This document shows positions 7,481-17,503 of a stretch of DNA of 64,000 bases, one piece after another (within the stretch, counting starts at the first letter, position 1; each line of letters begins with the position of its first letter). Source of the stretch: Mycobacterium colombiense. GTDB lineage: Bacteria; Actinomycetota; Actinomycetes; Mycobacteriales; Mycobacteriaceae. The DNA lies in contig NZ_QMEV01000016.1 in NCBI RefSeq assembly GCF_003284935.1, positions 24,011 to 88,010 of the forward strand, written 5' to 3'. Both the position numbers and the translations under genes were made by a program. The notes under the pieces are model-generated. The model was not told the DNA's origin. It ran no database searches and saw nothing but the letters and a program-made list of their open reading frames with translations.

Positions 7481-9620
7481 TCTCCCACCAGGTGCCTGGA
7501 CAGCCGCTCTAATCGGGCCGTGGTGGCCGGAGCCGTCGACGGGTTTGCGGGCCGGCGCCCAACACTGGAGCCAAGAGTGTGGCGAGCAACAGCTATATGC
7601 GCAGAACCTGCGCACTCAGTGGACAGCTTTTGCCGCAAACAATACGGGGCACACGGCCGACGACCTCATAACCAGGTTTCAGCAAGGGGAAAAGCTGCAC
7701 CTGGATCTTGCCGAGAAGTACCAGACAAAAGCATCGGCGTTTAATTCCGGTGCCGATGCCATCGATTATCTGCGAAGTCGCCTGTCGGACATAGCTAACA
7801 CAGGCAACAAAGAGATAAATGACATCCTCGCATCAAAGAAGCCGCCGCCGGAAAAGTTAGCGGAAGTGCAGGCTGTCCAGGCGCGCTGCAACGCCGATGC
7901 CGCAAATGCCAGCCGCGACGCCCTCGACAAAATGATGGCGGCCACGCAGAAGATCCTCGATGCTGAAGGAATTGGTGGTAACGCTCGGAGTTGGGCGCAA
8001 TCAAACGGCTTCGATGTTGGAGATGCCAAGCCGCCGAACCCGATCAGTTCGGAGGACCTTAATTCGACAGGCGGCGTGGGCGGTACTGGAGTGCGCGGCG
8101 ATGGAGGAACGCCGCCGCCTGCTGCTCCGCCGGGGCCGGCTTCGCCGTCAGCGGCAGGTGGGGGCGGCATACGTAATGGCGGGGGTATTCCCCCCGGCGG
8201 GCCGTCGGGGGGGTCCGTGCCGACCCCAGTCAGCGGGGATGGCGTGAGAGGCAGCGTCCCAGCCGCCAGTGCTCCGCTATCGCCCGCTGGTATACAAATG
8301 CCTACCGGCGGCGGAACAGTATCGCCCGGCATGCCGGGCGTACACGGTGGCGGAGCGCCAGTGTCTCCGGTCGGTCTAGGCCAAGGCGGCCAACCCGGAC
8401 TGGCTCAGGCCTTTACGTCCGGCTTGGCGACCGGTCAAGCGACGGGCCCTGGCGGGCAAGCGTTTACGGCAGGCCCGTTACAAGCGATGGATGCGGGTGG
8501 GCCTCAAACCCCTCAGGCAACACCGGCAGTGACGCCGACCGTACCGAGCGCGGGAGCATTCATACCTACAGGCACTCCGGTCGACGCACCCCCAGCGGCA
8601 TCCCCCGCGCCGGTGGCCACCGGGGGAGGCGGTTCAGTTACGCCTGTGATGACCGGCGCATCGTGGTCGTCGCCCGCACCGACCCTCGGTGGCGGATCTT
8701 CTATCCCGTCGGGATCGCTGCCCGCCTACGGCTCCGACCTGCGTCCGCCGGTTGTGGCACCCCCATCCGTACCTTCTACCCCGGCGGGTCCCGTGTCGGG
8801 TGCAGCGGTAGCTTCTTCGCCCGCATCGTCCCCGTCCGCCGGCGGGCCGCTGGTCTCCCCGGTGGAGCGAACGGCGTCCGGGGCGGCCGCAGGTCAGGCG
8901 GGTGCGGGTTCATCCACCATGGCTGGCGCGACGGCCGCCTCTGCGGCTACGGGCGCTACCGCCGGCGCCGTGTCCTCCAGGACGGCGGAACAACAGCGGC
9001 TACAGCGGATCGTCGACGCGGTCGCCCGCCAGGAGCCGCGGCTGTCGTGGGCTGCGGGGCTCCGCGATGACGGCGCCACGACGCTTCTGGTCACCGACCT
9101 CGCCGCTGGATGGATCCCGCCGCACGTCCGGTTGCCCGCCCACGTCACCCTGCTTGAGCCGTCGGCGCGACGGCATGACGCCAATGTGGTGGATCTACTG
9201 GGCGCTATCACGGTGGCGGCCGCCCATCACGCCAACACCTATGTCGCCGAACCAGGCCCCGACGAGCCTGCGCTCAGCGGTGATCGGCCCGCCCGTTCGG
9301 CCGCACCCGAAGTCGAGGAGCTCGGGCCCACCCTGGTCGATGCGGTGCGACGCCGGGACGGGCTGCCGCGTATCGCTCAGGCTGTCGCGGCACCTGCCGT
9401 GCGAAAGACCGGCGTCTTGGAAAGCGAAACCGAGATGTTGCGCGAATGCACCGCTGAAATTCAGCACACGGTACTCAACGCCTATCCAAATCACGACCGA
9501 GCGGCAGTCGGGGATTGGATGCTTCTAGCGGCTGTCGAGGCGCTGATCGACGGGCATGGTTACCTCGCGAATTATCATCTGGCCTGGTTTGACGCGATCA
9601 GTCACCGGAGCGGTTCGTAG
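7470..9620 (+). CDS. ESX-2-associated Pro/Gly-rich protein with C-terminal DUF5631/5632-like domain (Rv3899c-like)
   Basis: 716 aa in three parts. Residues 1-190 are helical, with LPPGAWTAALIGPWWPEPS at the start and repeated Ala/Gln/Lys helices, reminiscent of PPE/EspB-type N-terminal bundles. Residues about 195-500 are low-complexity Gly/Pro/Ser/Ala. Residues about 505-716 are a folded domain (RIVDAVARQEPRLSWAAGLRD through NYHLAWF) like the C-terminal domain of M. tuberculosis Rv3899c. The GTG start at 7470 overlaps the upstream gene by 11 bases and has AAAAGGG before it. No clear YxxxD/E signal is visible. By position and architecture it is probably a substrate or accessory of the secretion system; this is inference. 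Confidence 0.78.
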   Translation: MAVDLPPGAWTAALIGPWWPEPSTGLRAGAQHWSQECGEQQLYAQNLRTQWTAFAANNTGHTADDLITRFQQGEKLHLDLAEKYQTKASAFNSGADAIDYLRSRLSDIANTGNKEINDILASKKPPPEKLAEVQAVQARCNADAANASRDALDKMMAATQKILDAEGIGGNARSWAQSNGFDVGDAKPPNPISSEDLNSTGGVGGTGVRGDGGTPPPAAPPGPASPSAAGGGGIRNGGGIPPGGPSGGSVPTPVSGDGVRGSVPAASAPLSPAGIQMPTGGGTVSPGMPGVHGGGAPVSPVGLGQGGQPGLAQAFTSGLATGQATGPGGQAFTAGPLQAMDAGGPQTPQATPAVTPTVPSAGAFIPTGTPVDAPPAASPAPVATGGGGSVTPVMTGASWSSPAPTLGGGSSIPSGSLPAYGSDLRPPVVAPPSVPSTPAGPVSGAAVASSPASSPSAGGPLVSPVERTASGAAAGQAGAGSSTMAGATAASAATGATAGAVSSRTAEQQRLQRIVDAVARQEPRLSWAAGLRDDGATTLLVTDLAAGWIPPHVRLPAHVTLLEPSARRHDANVVDLLGAITVAAAHHANTYVAEPGPDEPALSGDRPARSAAPEVEELGPTLVDAVRRRDGLPRIAQAVAAPAVRKTGVLESETEMLRECTAEIQHTVLNAYPNHDRAAVGDWMLLAAVEALIDGHGYLANYHLAWFDAISHRSGS

Positions 9621-9747
9621 CAGCCCCCCATTGTCGGGTGAATAGCGTTGCCGGCGTTTTGTGCCAAAATTGTCGTACTAGCGCTAGCCCGCGCCGAACG
9701 ATGCGTATCAAGCGCTCAGGTTTTGCTACTGGGATGGAGGTGACCTC

Positions 9748-10668
9748 GTGGGACGCGATGGAAACCCAGTCAGCAGCGATCTGCCGACTACAACGATCTT
9801 GATCAACGGCGTGCCGGTGCAGGTCCCAATCCCAGGCCCAGGCCACCCACCCGATCAGTCGCCCGGCGGCGGCCTCGGCGGCGGTGCTCTGACCGGCGCA
9901 GGCAACGCGAACGTCCCCAAAGACGCAGCAGACGTCGAGGCGGCCGATGCCGACCGCCGCGCCCACGCCGCCGATGCCGCGGCCAAATTCCCCGCCAACG
10001 AGGCCAACAGCCAGCAGGACATGCAGATGATCCAGCAGATGCTGCAGAGCGTCACGGGCGCGGTCGGCGGCGCGATCGGCGGTGTCATGGGGCCGCTGAC
10101 TCAGCTACCGCAGCAGGCGATGCAGGCCGGCCAGAGCGCCCTGCAGCCGCTGATGAGCGCAGTGCAGGGCGCCCACGGCGCCGGGCTGGCCAACGACGCG
10201 CACCTGGTCGACAGCGTCGGCAGCGGTGGTGGCGGCGCCGGGCTGGGTGGCGGTTCCGGTGGCGGTGGTGCCGGCCTCGGCGGTGGGGGAACCACCCCGG
10301 CCAGCTCGCTGGGCCCGCCGCCGGTGCCGACGTCGTCCCCGCCCACCACGCCCGCGGGCGCCAAAGCGCCGATGATGCCGCCAACCGGTGGCATGCCCGC
10401 CATGCCCGGCCAGTCCGGCATGACCGGTATGCCGATGATGCCGCCGGGCGCGATGGGCGCCGGCGGTGAAGGCGGCAAGAAAGACAATCCGGTCGAAAAG
10501 CGGATCACGGCCCCGGGTGTGCCCAATGGCCAGCCGATCAAGGGCCGCTTGACGGTGCCGCCGAGCGCGCCTGGCAGCAAGTCCGGTGAGGCCAAGCCGA
10601 CCGTCGTCACCAATAGGCCCAATCGCCGGATCGTCATCATGCCGTCCGACGACGAGCCCAAGGAATAG
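9748..10668 (+). CDS. Gly/Pro-rich ESX-2-associated protein (Rv3898c/Rv3897c region)
   Basis: 306 aa. The N-terminal ILINGVPVQVPIP is followed by an Ala/Asp-rich helix (about 50-100). A glycine-zipper-like stretch (VTGAVGGAIGGVMG, about 95-115) comes next, then Gly- and Pro-rich low complexity and a basic tail with ITAPGVPNGQPIKGRL and RRIVIMP. The GTG start has GGATGGAGG at 9732-9740. I do not recognise an enzymatic domain. It lies between the DUF5631/5632-like protein and the transglycosylase, where M. tuberculosis has Rv3897c/Rv3898c, so an ESX-2 substrate or chaperone-like role is possible. Confidence 0.7.
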   Translation: MGRDGNPVSSDLPTTTILINGVPVQVPIPGPGHPPDQSPGGGLGGGALTGAGNANVPKDAADVEAADADRRAHAADAAAKFPANEANSQQDMQMIQQMLQSVTGAVGGAIGGVMGPLTQLPQQAMQAGQSALQPLMSAVQGAHGAGLANDAHLVDSVGSGGGGAGLGGGSGGGGAGLGGGGTTPASSLGPPPVPTSSPPTTPAGAKAPMMPPTGGMPAMPGQSGMTGMPMMPPGAMGAGGEGGKKDNPVEKRITAPGVPNGQPIKGRLTVPPSAPGSKSGEAKPTVVTNRPNRRIVIMPSDDEPKE

Positions 10669-10937
10669 CCGACCAATCCACCCAGCCCTCCGAAAGGGTG
10701 AGTGGCCGGGTAGTTCACGCGGCAGTAGGGTCCCTTCGTAATCGCGGCCGGCCGAGCCCAATGCGCGGGTGATCTTTCCCGTTATTGACAGCAGAACTGT
10801 CGATGCGTGCATGCTATTGGTACGTCTGCAGCGACCGCGGAATTCGCGGCCAGGAGGGTGTGGGAGTACTAGCGCGAAGTGTCCGGCACGGATGCGGCGC
10901 CGACAGGGCGCACAGGTGGGTTAGGGCGGGGACGTCG

Positions 10938-11795
10938 ATGACCGATCCCCTGAAAATGCAAGCGGTCGCCGCGTTGTCCCGCGCGCACAATCTCTACGCG
11001 GGAACCGCCGCGGGAGGCGGCATCGGTGGCGCGCCGGCCCAGGCATACGCCGAGGCGATCAAGCGTCACGTTGGGCTACCCGCTGCGGCGGCCGCACGGT
11101 CTGGCGCGGCGATAACGCACCTGGCTCGGCTGGCCCACGCCGATCGTGCGCTGGAGCAGACCATCACCGCGGCGCGGACCGACCACGCGTACGGCCGCGC
11201 GGCGACACGGGCCAACCTGGACGCCGCCTTGACCGACAAAACACCTGCGGCCGATACCCCGATGGGTCGCCGCGAGGTCGCCGCCCGGATGGCGGCCCGG
11301 CTGCGGGCCCAGCACCGGCGCGTCGCCGGATCCCGGCGGCGGGCAAAGCTGCTCGCGCTGCGACTGCGACGCCTGCACTACCTACAGAGGCGGTCGATGC
11401 ACAGCAACCAGGGCAGCGGCCGCGCGGCGGTGACGGCGGCAATCCGTAAAGCATTGGACATCAAGGGTATTCATGACCCGGCGGCTCGGGCTCGCTGGGA
11501 ACGCGGCATGGACCTGGTGGCCCGCCGCGAATCCAACTATGACGCGAACGCGGTCAACGGCTGGGATTCCAATGCGGCGCGGGGGACGCCGAGCAAGGGC
11601 GCCTGGCAGTTCATCGCGCCGACGTTCGCGGCCTACCACCAGCCGGGCACCTCGCGCGACATTCACAACCTGGTGGCGCAGGCGTGCGCGTTCATCAACT
11701 ATGCGATGGACCGCTACGGTGTCGCCGTCGACGCGTCGAATCTGGCTGATCGGATTCAGCAGGCCGATCCTCACCGAGCGCCCAAGGGGTACTGA
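10938..11795 (+). CDS. lysozyme-like (SLT) transglycosylase of the ESX-2 locus (Rv3896c-like)
   Basis: 285 aa from the ATG at 10938, chosen for the GGGCGGGG before it and the fit to the family length. The first 170 residues are helical, Ala/Arg-rich. The last 100 form a lysozyme-like fold: WERGMDLVARRESNYD carries the probable catalytic Glu, followed by GAWQFIAPTFAAYH and NLVAQACAFINYAM. It likely cuts peptidoglycan glycan strands. There is no classical signal peptide, so export may use the ESX apparatus itself. The gene ends 2 bases before eccB. The 269 bases upstream hold a TTGACA at 10785-10790 but no convincing -10. Confidence 0.82.
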   Translation: MTDPLKMQAVAALSRAHNLYAGTAAGGGIGGAPAQAYAEAIKRHVGLPAAAAARSGAAITHLARLAHADRALEQTITAARTDHAYGRAATRANLDAALTDKTPAADTPMGRREVAARMAARLRAQHRRVAGSRRRAKLLALRLRRLHYLQRRSMHSNQGSGRAAVTAAIRKALDIKGIHDPAARARWERGMDLVARRESNYDANAVNGWDSNAARGTPSKGAWQFIAPTFAAYHQPGTSRDIHNLVAQACAFINYAMDRYGVAVDASNLADRIQQADPHRAPKGY

Positions 11796-11797
11796 GC

Positions 11798-13285
11798 ATG
11801 CCGCTGAGTTTGTCTAACCGCGACCAGAACTCTGGGCACCTGTTCTACAACCGTCGGCTGCGCGCCGCCACCACCCGCTTCTCGGTGCGCATGAAACACG
11901 ACGACCGCAAGCAGACCGCCGCGCTGGTGTTGTCGATACTTCTGGTGGCCATCGCCTCGGGCTGGATGCTGCTGCTGAACGTCCTGAAACCCACTGGCAT
12001 CGTGGGAGATTCGGCGATCATCGGCGACCGCGATTCCGGGGCGCTGTACGCCAGGATCGACGGCCGGCTCTACCCGGTGCTCAATTTGACCTCCGCGCGC
12101 CTGGCTACGGGCACTGCAAACCAGCCGACGTGGGTGAAACCCGCTGAGATAGCGAAGTATCCGACCGGCCCGCTGGTCGGCATTCCGGGCGCACCCGCGG
12201 CGATGCCGGTCCATCGCGGCGCGACGTCGGCCTGGGCGGTGTGCGACACGGCTGGGCGCCCGCGCAGCCCGGAACGCCCGGTGGTGACCGCGATTGCCGG
12301 GCCGCTCGAGGGTTTCGACCGCGCCACGCCGCTGAGCGAGGACGCCGGGGTGCTGGTCACCTTCGAGGGCAACACCTTTGTGATCTGGGGCGGCAAGCGC
12401 TCCCAGATCGATCCGTCCAACAGGGCGATCACGCTGAGCCTGGGCCTGGACCCGGGAGTGACTCTGCCCGTGGAGATTTCGCGGGCCCTGTACGACACGC
12501 TGCCCGCGACGGAACCGCTCGGCGTCCCCGCCGTGCCCCTGGCGGGCACCCCGTCGACGTGGGTGTCGGGCTCACAGGTCGGCGCGGTGCTGCAGGCCCA
12601 AACCGCCAGCGGCGGCAAGCAGTTCTACGTCCTGTTGCCCGACGGCGTCCAGAAGGTCACCAGCTTCGTGGCCGACCTATTGCGCAGCGCCAACTCCTAC
12701 GGCTCGACCGCGCCGCGCGTGGTCGCTCCCGACGTATTGGTCAACATCCCCGAGGTGACCTCGCTGGCGGTCGACTACTACCCGACCAAGCGCCTGAATT
12801 TCATTGACACCGCGGCGGATCCGACCACCTGCGTCGGCTGGGAGAAGGGCTCGACGGACCCGCAGGCGCGCGTCGTGGTCTACAACGGGCGCGGGTTGCC
12901 CACGCCGTCGTACCTCGACAACCGCATCGTGCACCTGGTGCGTGACGACCGCGACCCGGCCTCGGTGGTCGCCAACCAGGTGCTGGTGTTGCCGGGCGCG
13001 GCGAACTTCGTGACGTCGACCAGCGGCGTGGTTACCTCCGACTCCCGGGAGTCGCTGTTCTGGGTGTCCGACAACGGGGTGCGGTTCGGCATCACCAACG
13101 ACGACACGACGTTGCGGTCGCTGGGTCTGGATCCGGGGTCGGCGGTGCAGGCGCCCTGGCCGCTGCTGCGGACCTTCGCGGCGGGTCCGGCATTGTCAAG
13201 GGAGGCAGCGCTTGTGGCGCGGGACACCGTGCCGGCGCTCGGCAAGGTGGCTGTGGTGACGACATCGGCAAAGCCGGGAGGCTAA
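11798..13285 (+). CDS. eccB2: ESX-2 secretion membrane protein EccB
   Basis: 495 aa, the same length as M. tuberculosis EccB2. EccB is a core subunit of the type VII secretion channel with one membrane helix and a large periplasmic ring. A cytoplasmic start (NRDQNSGHLFYNRRLR) precedes the helix at about 41-64. The periplasmic repeat domain follows, with a Cys in VCDTAG and one in TTCVGW, the pair that forms the family's disulfide. The assignment to ESX-2 rests on the neighbours (pcnA, Rv3896c-like, Rv3899c-like genes). The gene is 3 bases from eccC, and no gap or stop interrupts it. Confidence 0.92.
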   Translation: MPLSLSNRDQNSGHLFYNRRLRAATTRFSVRMKHDDRKQTAALVLSILLVAIASGWMLLLNVLKPTGIVGDSAIIGDRDSGALYARIDGRLYPVLNLTSARLATGTANQPTWVKPAEIAKYPTGPLVGIPGAPAAMPVHRGATSAWAVCDTAGRPRSPERPVVTAIAGPLEGFDRATPLSEDAGVLVTFEGNTFVIWGGKRSQIDPSNRAITLSLGLDPGVTLPVEISRALYDTLPATEPLGVPAVPLAGTPSTWVSGSQVGAVLQAQTASGGKQFYVLLPDGVQKVTSFVADLLRSANSYGSTAPRVVAPDVLVNIPEVTSLAVDYYPTKRLNFIDTAADPTTCVGWEKGSTDPQARVVVYNGRGLPTPSYLDNRIVHLVRDDRDPASVVANQVLVLPGAANFVTSTSGVVTSDSRESLFWVSDNGVRFGITNDDTTLRSLGLDPGSAVQAPWPLLRTFAAGPALSREAALVARDTVPALGKVAVVTTSAKPGG

Positions 13286-13288
13286 AGA

Positions 13289-16200
13289 ATGTCCAAGAAA
13301 GCGTTCCCCATCAACCGCGTCAGGATCGAGCCGCCGAAACCGGTCCGGGTAGCACCCAGCGCGCCGATCGCGCTGCCGGAGCGCGAGCCGCGCAACATCT
13401 GGGTGATGATCGGTGTTCCGGCGCTGATCGTGGCGCTCATCGGCACCATCGTCATGCTCTACGTCTCCGGCGTGCGCAGCCTGACCACCGGCTTCTTCCC
13501 GTTGATGGGCATCGGCGCGTTCAGCATGCTGGCCTTCTCCGGCCGCTTCGGCCGCGCCCGCAAAATCACCTGGGGCGAAATGGAAAAGGGCCGTCGCCGC
13601 TATCTCCGCGACCTCGACGGCAACCGCGACGAGATCCAGACCGCGGTGTGCGCGCAGCGCGAATGGCAGAACAACGTGCACTCCGACCCCCGCGGGTTGG
13701 GCGCCATCATCGGGGGCCCGCGAATGTGGGAACGCGGCCGCGGCGACGCCGACTTTCTGGAGGTGCGCCTCGGCACCGGCGTGCAGCACGCGCCGGACTC
13801 GGTGCTCTCGGTGACGTGGCCCGACATCGCCTCCGATGAGGAACTCGAACCCGTCACCGGGCAGGCGCTGCGCGATTTCATCTTGGAGCAGCGCAAGATT
13901 CGCGACATCGCCAAGGTGGTCAACCTGCGATCGGCGCCTGGCTTCAGTTTCGTCGGCGAGGACCTGGACCGGCTGCGCTCGCTGATGCGCTCGGTGCTGT
14001 GCTCCCTGGCGGTGTTCCACAACCCGCGCGACGTCAAGTTGATGGTGGTGACCCGCAATCCCGAGGTGTGGTCGTGGATCGTGTGGCTGCCGCACAACCT
14101 GCACGACGAGCTGTTCGATGCGTGCGGTTTCCGGCGCCTGGTCTTCGCCACGCCCGAGGAGCTCGAGGAAACCCTCGGCGCCGAACTGCACATGAAGGGC
14201 AAGCGCGGCGCGTGGACACCGCTGGCCGCGGCCAGCCCCACCGCGATGGGCTCGGCGCTGGAAACCGGCTCCGACACGGTGGATCTGGGGCCGCACCTGG
14301 TGATCGTCGACGACAACACCGGTAGCCCCGACGCGTGGGAGAGCGTGGTCGGTCAGGTCGGCAAGGCGGGAATCACCTTGCTGCGCATCGCCTCCCGGGT
14401 CGGCACCGGCGTGGGCTTCGGCGACGACCAGGTGTTCGACCTCAGCGAACGCCACAGCTCACCCAACGGCTCGGTGAACGGCCAAATCACACTGCACCGC
14501 AACGGTTCTGACGCCGACGGCGAGGACGACCGGCCGGCTCCGCTGCTACGGGTGCGCAACAAGTTCTTCGCCCACGCCGACCAGCTCTCGGTGCACCGCG
14601 CCTATCGGTATGCGCGCGCGATGGCGCGATGGTCGCCCACCAGCCGCAGCGAGATCGCCGACTCGGTCAGCGGCGCAACGGAACTGCTGCGGGCCCTGGG
14701 CATCAGCGATCCCCGCGACCTGGACGTCGACCGGTTGTGGGCCGAACGCCGGGGCCGCGGCGACGAACGCTGGTGTGAGGTCCCGGTGGGCGCCAAGCCC
14801 AACGGCGAGCTGCAGAACATCATCATCCGCGCCAAGGACTTTGGTGGCTTCGGCTTCCACTCCGTGGTCATCGGCACCAGCGGCTCGGGCAAGTCGGAGT
14901 TCTTCTTGTCGCTGGTCTACGGCATCGCGCTGACCCACTCCCCGGAGACGTTCAACGTCATCTTCGTCGACATGAAGTTCGAGTCGGCGGCCCAGGACAT
15001 CCTGGGCATCCCTCACGTGGTGGCCGCGCTGTCGAACCTCGGCAAGGACGAACGCCATTTGGCCGAGCGGATGCGCCGGGTCATCGACGGCGAGATCAAA
15101 CAGCGCTACGAGCTGTTCACCTCGGTGGGCGCGCGTGACGCCAACGACTACGAAGAGATCCGGCTCGCCGGACGCGACCTGCCGCCGGTCCCGGTGCTGC
15201 TGGTCATCGTCGACGAATACCTGGAGCTGTTCGCCAACCACGAGAAGTGGATCAACCTCATCATCCACATCGGCCAGGAGGGCCGCGGCGCCAACGTCTT
15301 CTTCATGCTGGGTGGTCAGCGCCTGGACCTGTCGTCGCTGCAAAAGGTCAAGTCCAACATCGCCTTTCGCATCGCGCTACGCGCCGAGTCCGGTGACGAC
15401 AGCCGCGAGGTGATCGGCAGCGACGCGGCCTACCACCTGCCGTCGAAGGAAAACGGCTTCGGTCTGCTGAAGGTGGGGCCGCGCGATCTCGAACCGTTCC
15501 GCTGCTTCTACCTCTCCGCGCCGTTCGTGGTGCCCAAGACCAAAGAGGTCGCCACCACCGTCGACATGACGCTGACCAAGCCGCGGTTGTACAACTGGCA
15601 GTTCCAGCCGCTGGACGACTCCGATGCCACGGCCCTGGAGGCGGCCGCCGCCGTCGACGCCGAGCCCGACGAATTCCTGTACTACGACGACGGTTTCAAG
15701 CGGAAGAAGATCGTCGACGTGCTGCGCGAGTCGCTGCACGAAGTGCCGCACCGCTCGCCGCGCCGGCCCTGGCTGGAGCCGCTGGAGGAGCCCGAAACCA
15801 TCGACGCGCTGGTGGCGGGATATCGGGGCAAGCCGTGGCACGTCGACTACGGGCTCAACTCGGGCCTGATGTTTCCGGTGGGCGTCATGGACATCCCCGA
15901 GGAGTCCAAGCAGGTGGTGCACGCGGTGGATGCGTTGCGCAGCAACGTGATCGTGGTGGGGGCCAAGCAGCGCGGCAAGACCACCACCCTGATGACGCTG
16001 ATGTGCTCGGCGGCCACGATGTACACCCCGTCGCGCGTGACGTTCTTCTGCATCGGCGGGGCGACCCTCGCGCAGGCCGCCTCGCTGCCGCACGTCACCG
16101 ACATCGTGTCGCCGAAGGACGCCGAGGGCATCGAGCGGATTCTGAGCAGCATGGACGCCCTGATCGACGCCCGCGAGGACTCGTTCCGGCGCCTCAAGAT

Positions 16201-17503
16201 CGACCTCGACGGCTTCCGCGAACGCCGGTTCGCGCCGGGCAGCGACGGCCTGGGCGGTACCGACGCCAATGACCCGTTCGGCGATGTGTTCGTGGTGGTC
16301 GACGACTACGACGACCTGTACTCCAAAGACACGGTGCTGGGCGATCGCATCATCTCGTTGAGCAGCCGCGGCCCCGAGTACGGGGTGCACGTCATGTGCA
16401 GCGCCGGTGGCTGGATTCATGGACAGCGGCAGAGCCTGCTGCAAAACGCCACGGCGCGAATCCAATTGCGGCTGGCCGATCCCAGTGAGAGCCAGATGGG
16501 GCACTCGTCGCTCGAGTCGCGCGACGCGGCCCGACGCACGCTGAACCGCCCCGGCTTCGGTCTGACCGACAGCTTGCACGAGCTGCGGGTCGGTGTGCCG
16601 GCGCTGGCCGATCCGGCCACCGGCGCGATCGTCAGCATTGTCGACGTCGGGGCCCGCATCGCGGAGGTCGCCGGGGTCACCAAGCACGCCACCCTGCAGC
16701 GGCTGCCGCAGCGGGTGGCGCTGCGGGCGATCCTGGACTACGAGGCCGCGCGGCCCAGCGGCGACGACCTCTCGATCGCGTTCGCCATCGGCGAGCGTCA
16801 CGAACTGGGGCCGGTGCCGATCAAGCTGCGCGAGAGTCCCGGAGTGATGATCCTGGGCCGGCAGGGATGCGGAAAGACGTTGTCGCTGGTCGCCATTGGT
16901 GAGGCGATCATGAGCCGCTTCACCCCGGAGGAAGCGCAGCTGACGCTGATCGACCCGAAGACCGCGCCGCACGGTCTGCGCGACCTGCACGGCCCGGGCT
17001 ACGTGCGCGCGTACGCCTATGACCAGGACGAGATCGACGAGGTGCTCACCGCCCTGGCGCAGCAGGTCCTGCTGCCCCGGCTGCCCCCGAAAGGCCTGAG
17101 TCAGGAGGAGCTGCGCGAGCTCAAGCCGTGGGAGGGCCCGCGCCACTTCGTGCTCATCGACGACATCCAGGACCTGCGCCCGGACCAGAGCTATCCGCCC
17201 AAGCCACCGGTGGGCGCGGCGCTGTGGAAGTTGATGGAACGCGCCCGCCAGATCGGCTTGCACGTCTTCACCACCCGCAACAGCGCGAACTGGGCGACGC
17301 TGCAAATGGATCCGTGGATGCGTTTCCAGAACTCGGCGAAAGTGGCTCAGCTCTACATGGACAACGACCCACAGAACCGGATCAACCGCAACGTCCGCGC
17401 CCAGAACCTGCCCCCGGGGCGCGGCCTGCTGGTCAGCGTCGACGGCGACGTCGAAGGCGTTCTCGTCGGGTTGCCGTCCTCGGTCATACCGCCCCAGCAG
17501 TAA
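13289..17503 (+). CDS. eccC2: ESX-2 secretion ATPase EccC (fused, three ATPase domains)
   Basis: 1404 aa, a single-chain FtsK/SpoIIIE-type motor of the type VII system. Two membrane helices lie at about 34-80. The three nucleotide-binding domains carry Walker A motifs GTSGSGKS (529-536), GAKQRGKT (891-898) and GRQGCGKT (1190-1197). Walker B-type segments include LLVIVDEY and HFVLIDDIQD. All three P-loops look intact. The one-chain form excludes ESX-1, whose EccC is split. In M. tuberculosis PE/PPE and esx genes follow eccC2; here the gene ends 20 bases inside the convergent mmpL gene, and no further ESX gene is present. Confidence 0.93.
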   Translation: MSKKAFPINRVRIEPPKPVRVAPSAPIALPEREPRNIWVMIGVPALIVALIGTIVMLYVSGVRSLTTGFFPLMGIGAFSMLAFSGRFGRARKITWGEMEKGRRRYLRDLDGNRDEIQTAVCAQREWQNNVHSDPRGLGAIIGGPRMWERGRGDADFLEVRLGTGVQHAPDSVLSVTWPDIASDEELEPVTGQALRDFILEQRKIRDIAKVVNLRSAPGFSFVGEDLDRLRSLMRSVLCSLAVFHNPRDVKLMVVTRNPEVWSWIVWLPHNLHDELFDACGFRRLVFATPEELEETLGAELHMKGKRGAWTPLAAASPTAMGSALETGSDTVDLGPHLVIVDDNTGSPDAWESVVGQVGKAGITLLRIASRVGTGVGFGDDQVFDLSERHSSPNGSVNGQITLHRNGSDADGEDDRPAPLLRVRNKFFAHADQLSVHRAYRYARAMARWSPTSRSEIADSVSGATELLRALGISDPRDLDVDRLWAERRGRGDERWCEVPVGAKPNGELQNIIIRAKDFGGFGFHSVVIGTSGSGKSEFFLSLVYGIALTHSPETFNVIFVDMKFESAAQDILGIPHVVAALSNLGKDERHLAERMRRVIDGEIKQRYELFTSVGARDANDYEEIRLAGRDLPPVPVLLVIVDEYLELFANHEKWINLIIHIGQEGRGANVFFMLGGQRLDLSSLQKVKSNIAFRIALRAESGDDSREVIGSDAAYHLPSKENGFGLLKVGPRDLEPFRCFYLSAPFVVPKTKEVATTVDMTLTKPRLYNWQFQPLDDSDATALEAAAAVDAEPDEFLYYDDGFKRKKIVDVLRESLHEVPHRSPRRPWLEPLEEPETIDALVAGYRGKPWHVDYGLNSGLMFPVGVMDIPEESKQVVHAVDALRSNVIVVGAKQRGKTTTLMTLMCSAATMYTPSRVTFFCIGGATLAQAASLPHVTDIVSPKDAEGIERILSSMDALIDAREDSFRRLKIDLDGFRERRFAPGSDGLGGTDANDPFGDVFVVVDDYDDLYSKDTVLGDRIISLSSRGPEYGVHVMCSAGGWIHGQRQSLLQNATARIQLRLADPSESQMGHSSLESRDAARRTLNRPGFGLTDSLHELRVGVPALADPATGAIVSIVDVGARIAEVAGVTKHATLQRLPQRVALRAILDYEAARPSGDDLSIAFAIGERHELGPVPIKLRESPGVMILGRQGCGKTLSLVAIGEAIMSRFTPEEAQLTLIDPKTAPHGLRDLHGPGYVRAYAYDQDEIDEVLTALAQQVLLPRLPPKGLSQEELRELKPWEGPRHFVLIDDIQDLRPDQSYPPKPPVGAALWKLMERARQIGLHVFTTRNSANWATLQMDPWMRFQNSAKVAQLYMDNDPQNRINRNVRAQNLPPGRGLLVSVDGDVEGVLVGLPSSVIPPQQ

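Noticed and set aside
10785..10817. TTGACA before the transglycosylase as a promoter
   Set aside because: No -10 element at a suitable distance; the nearest TGCTAT is 21 bases away.
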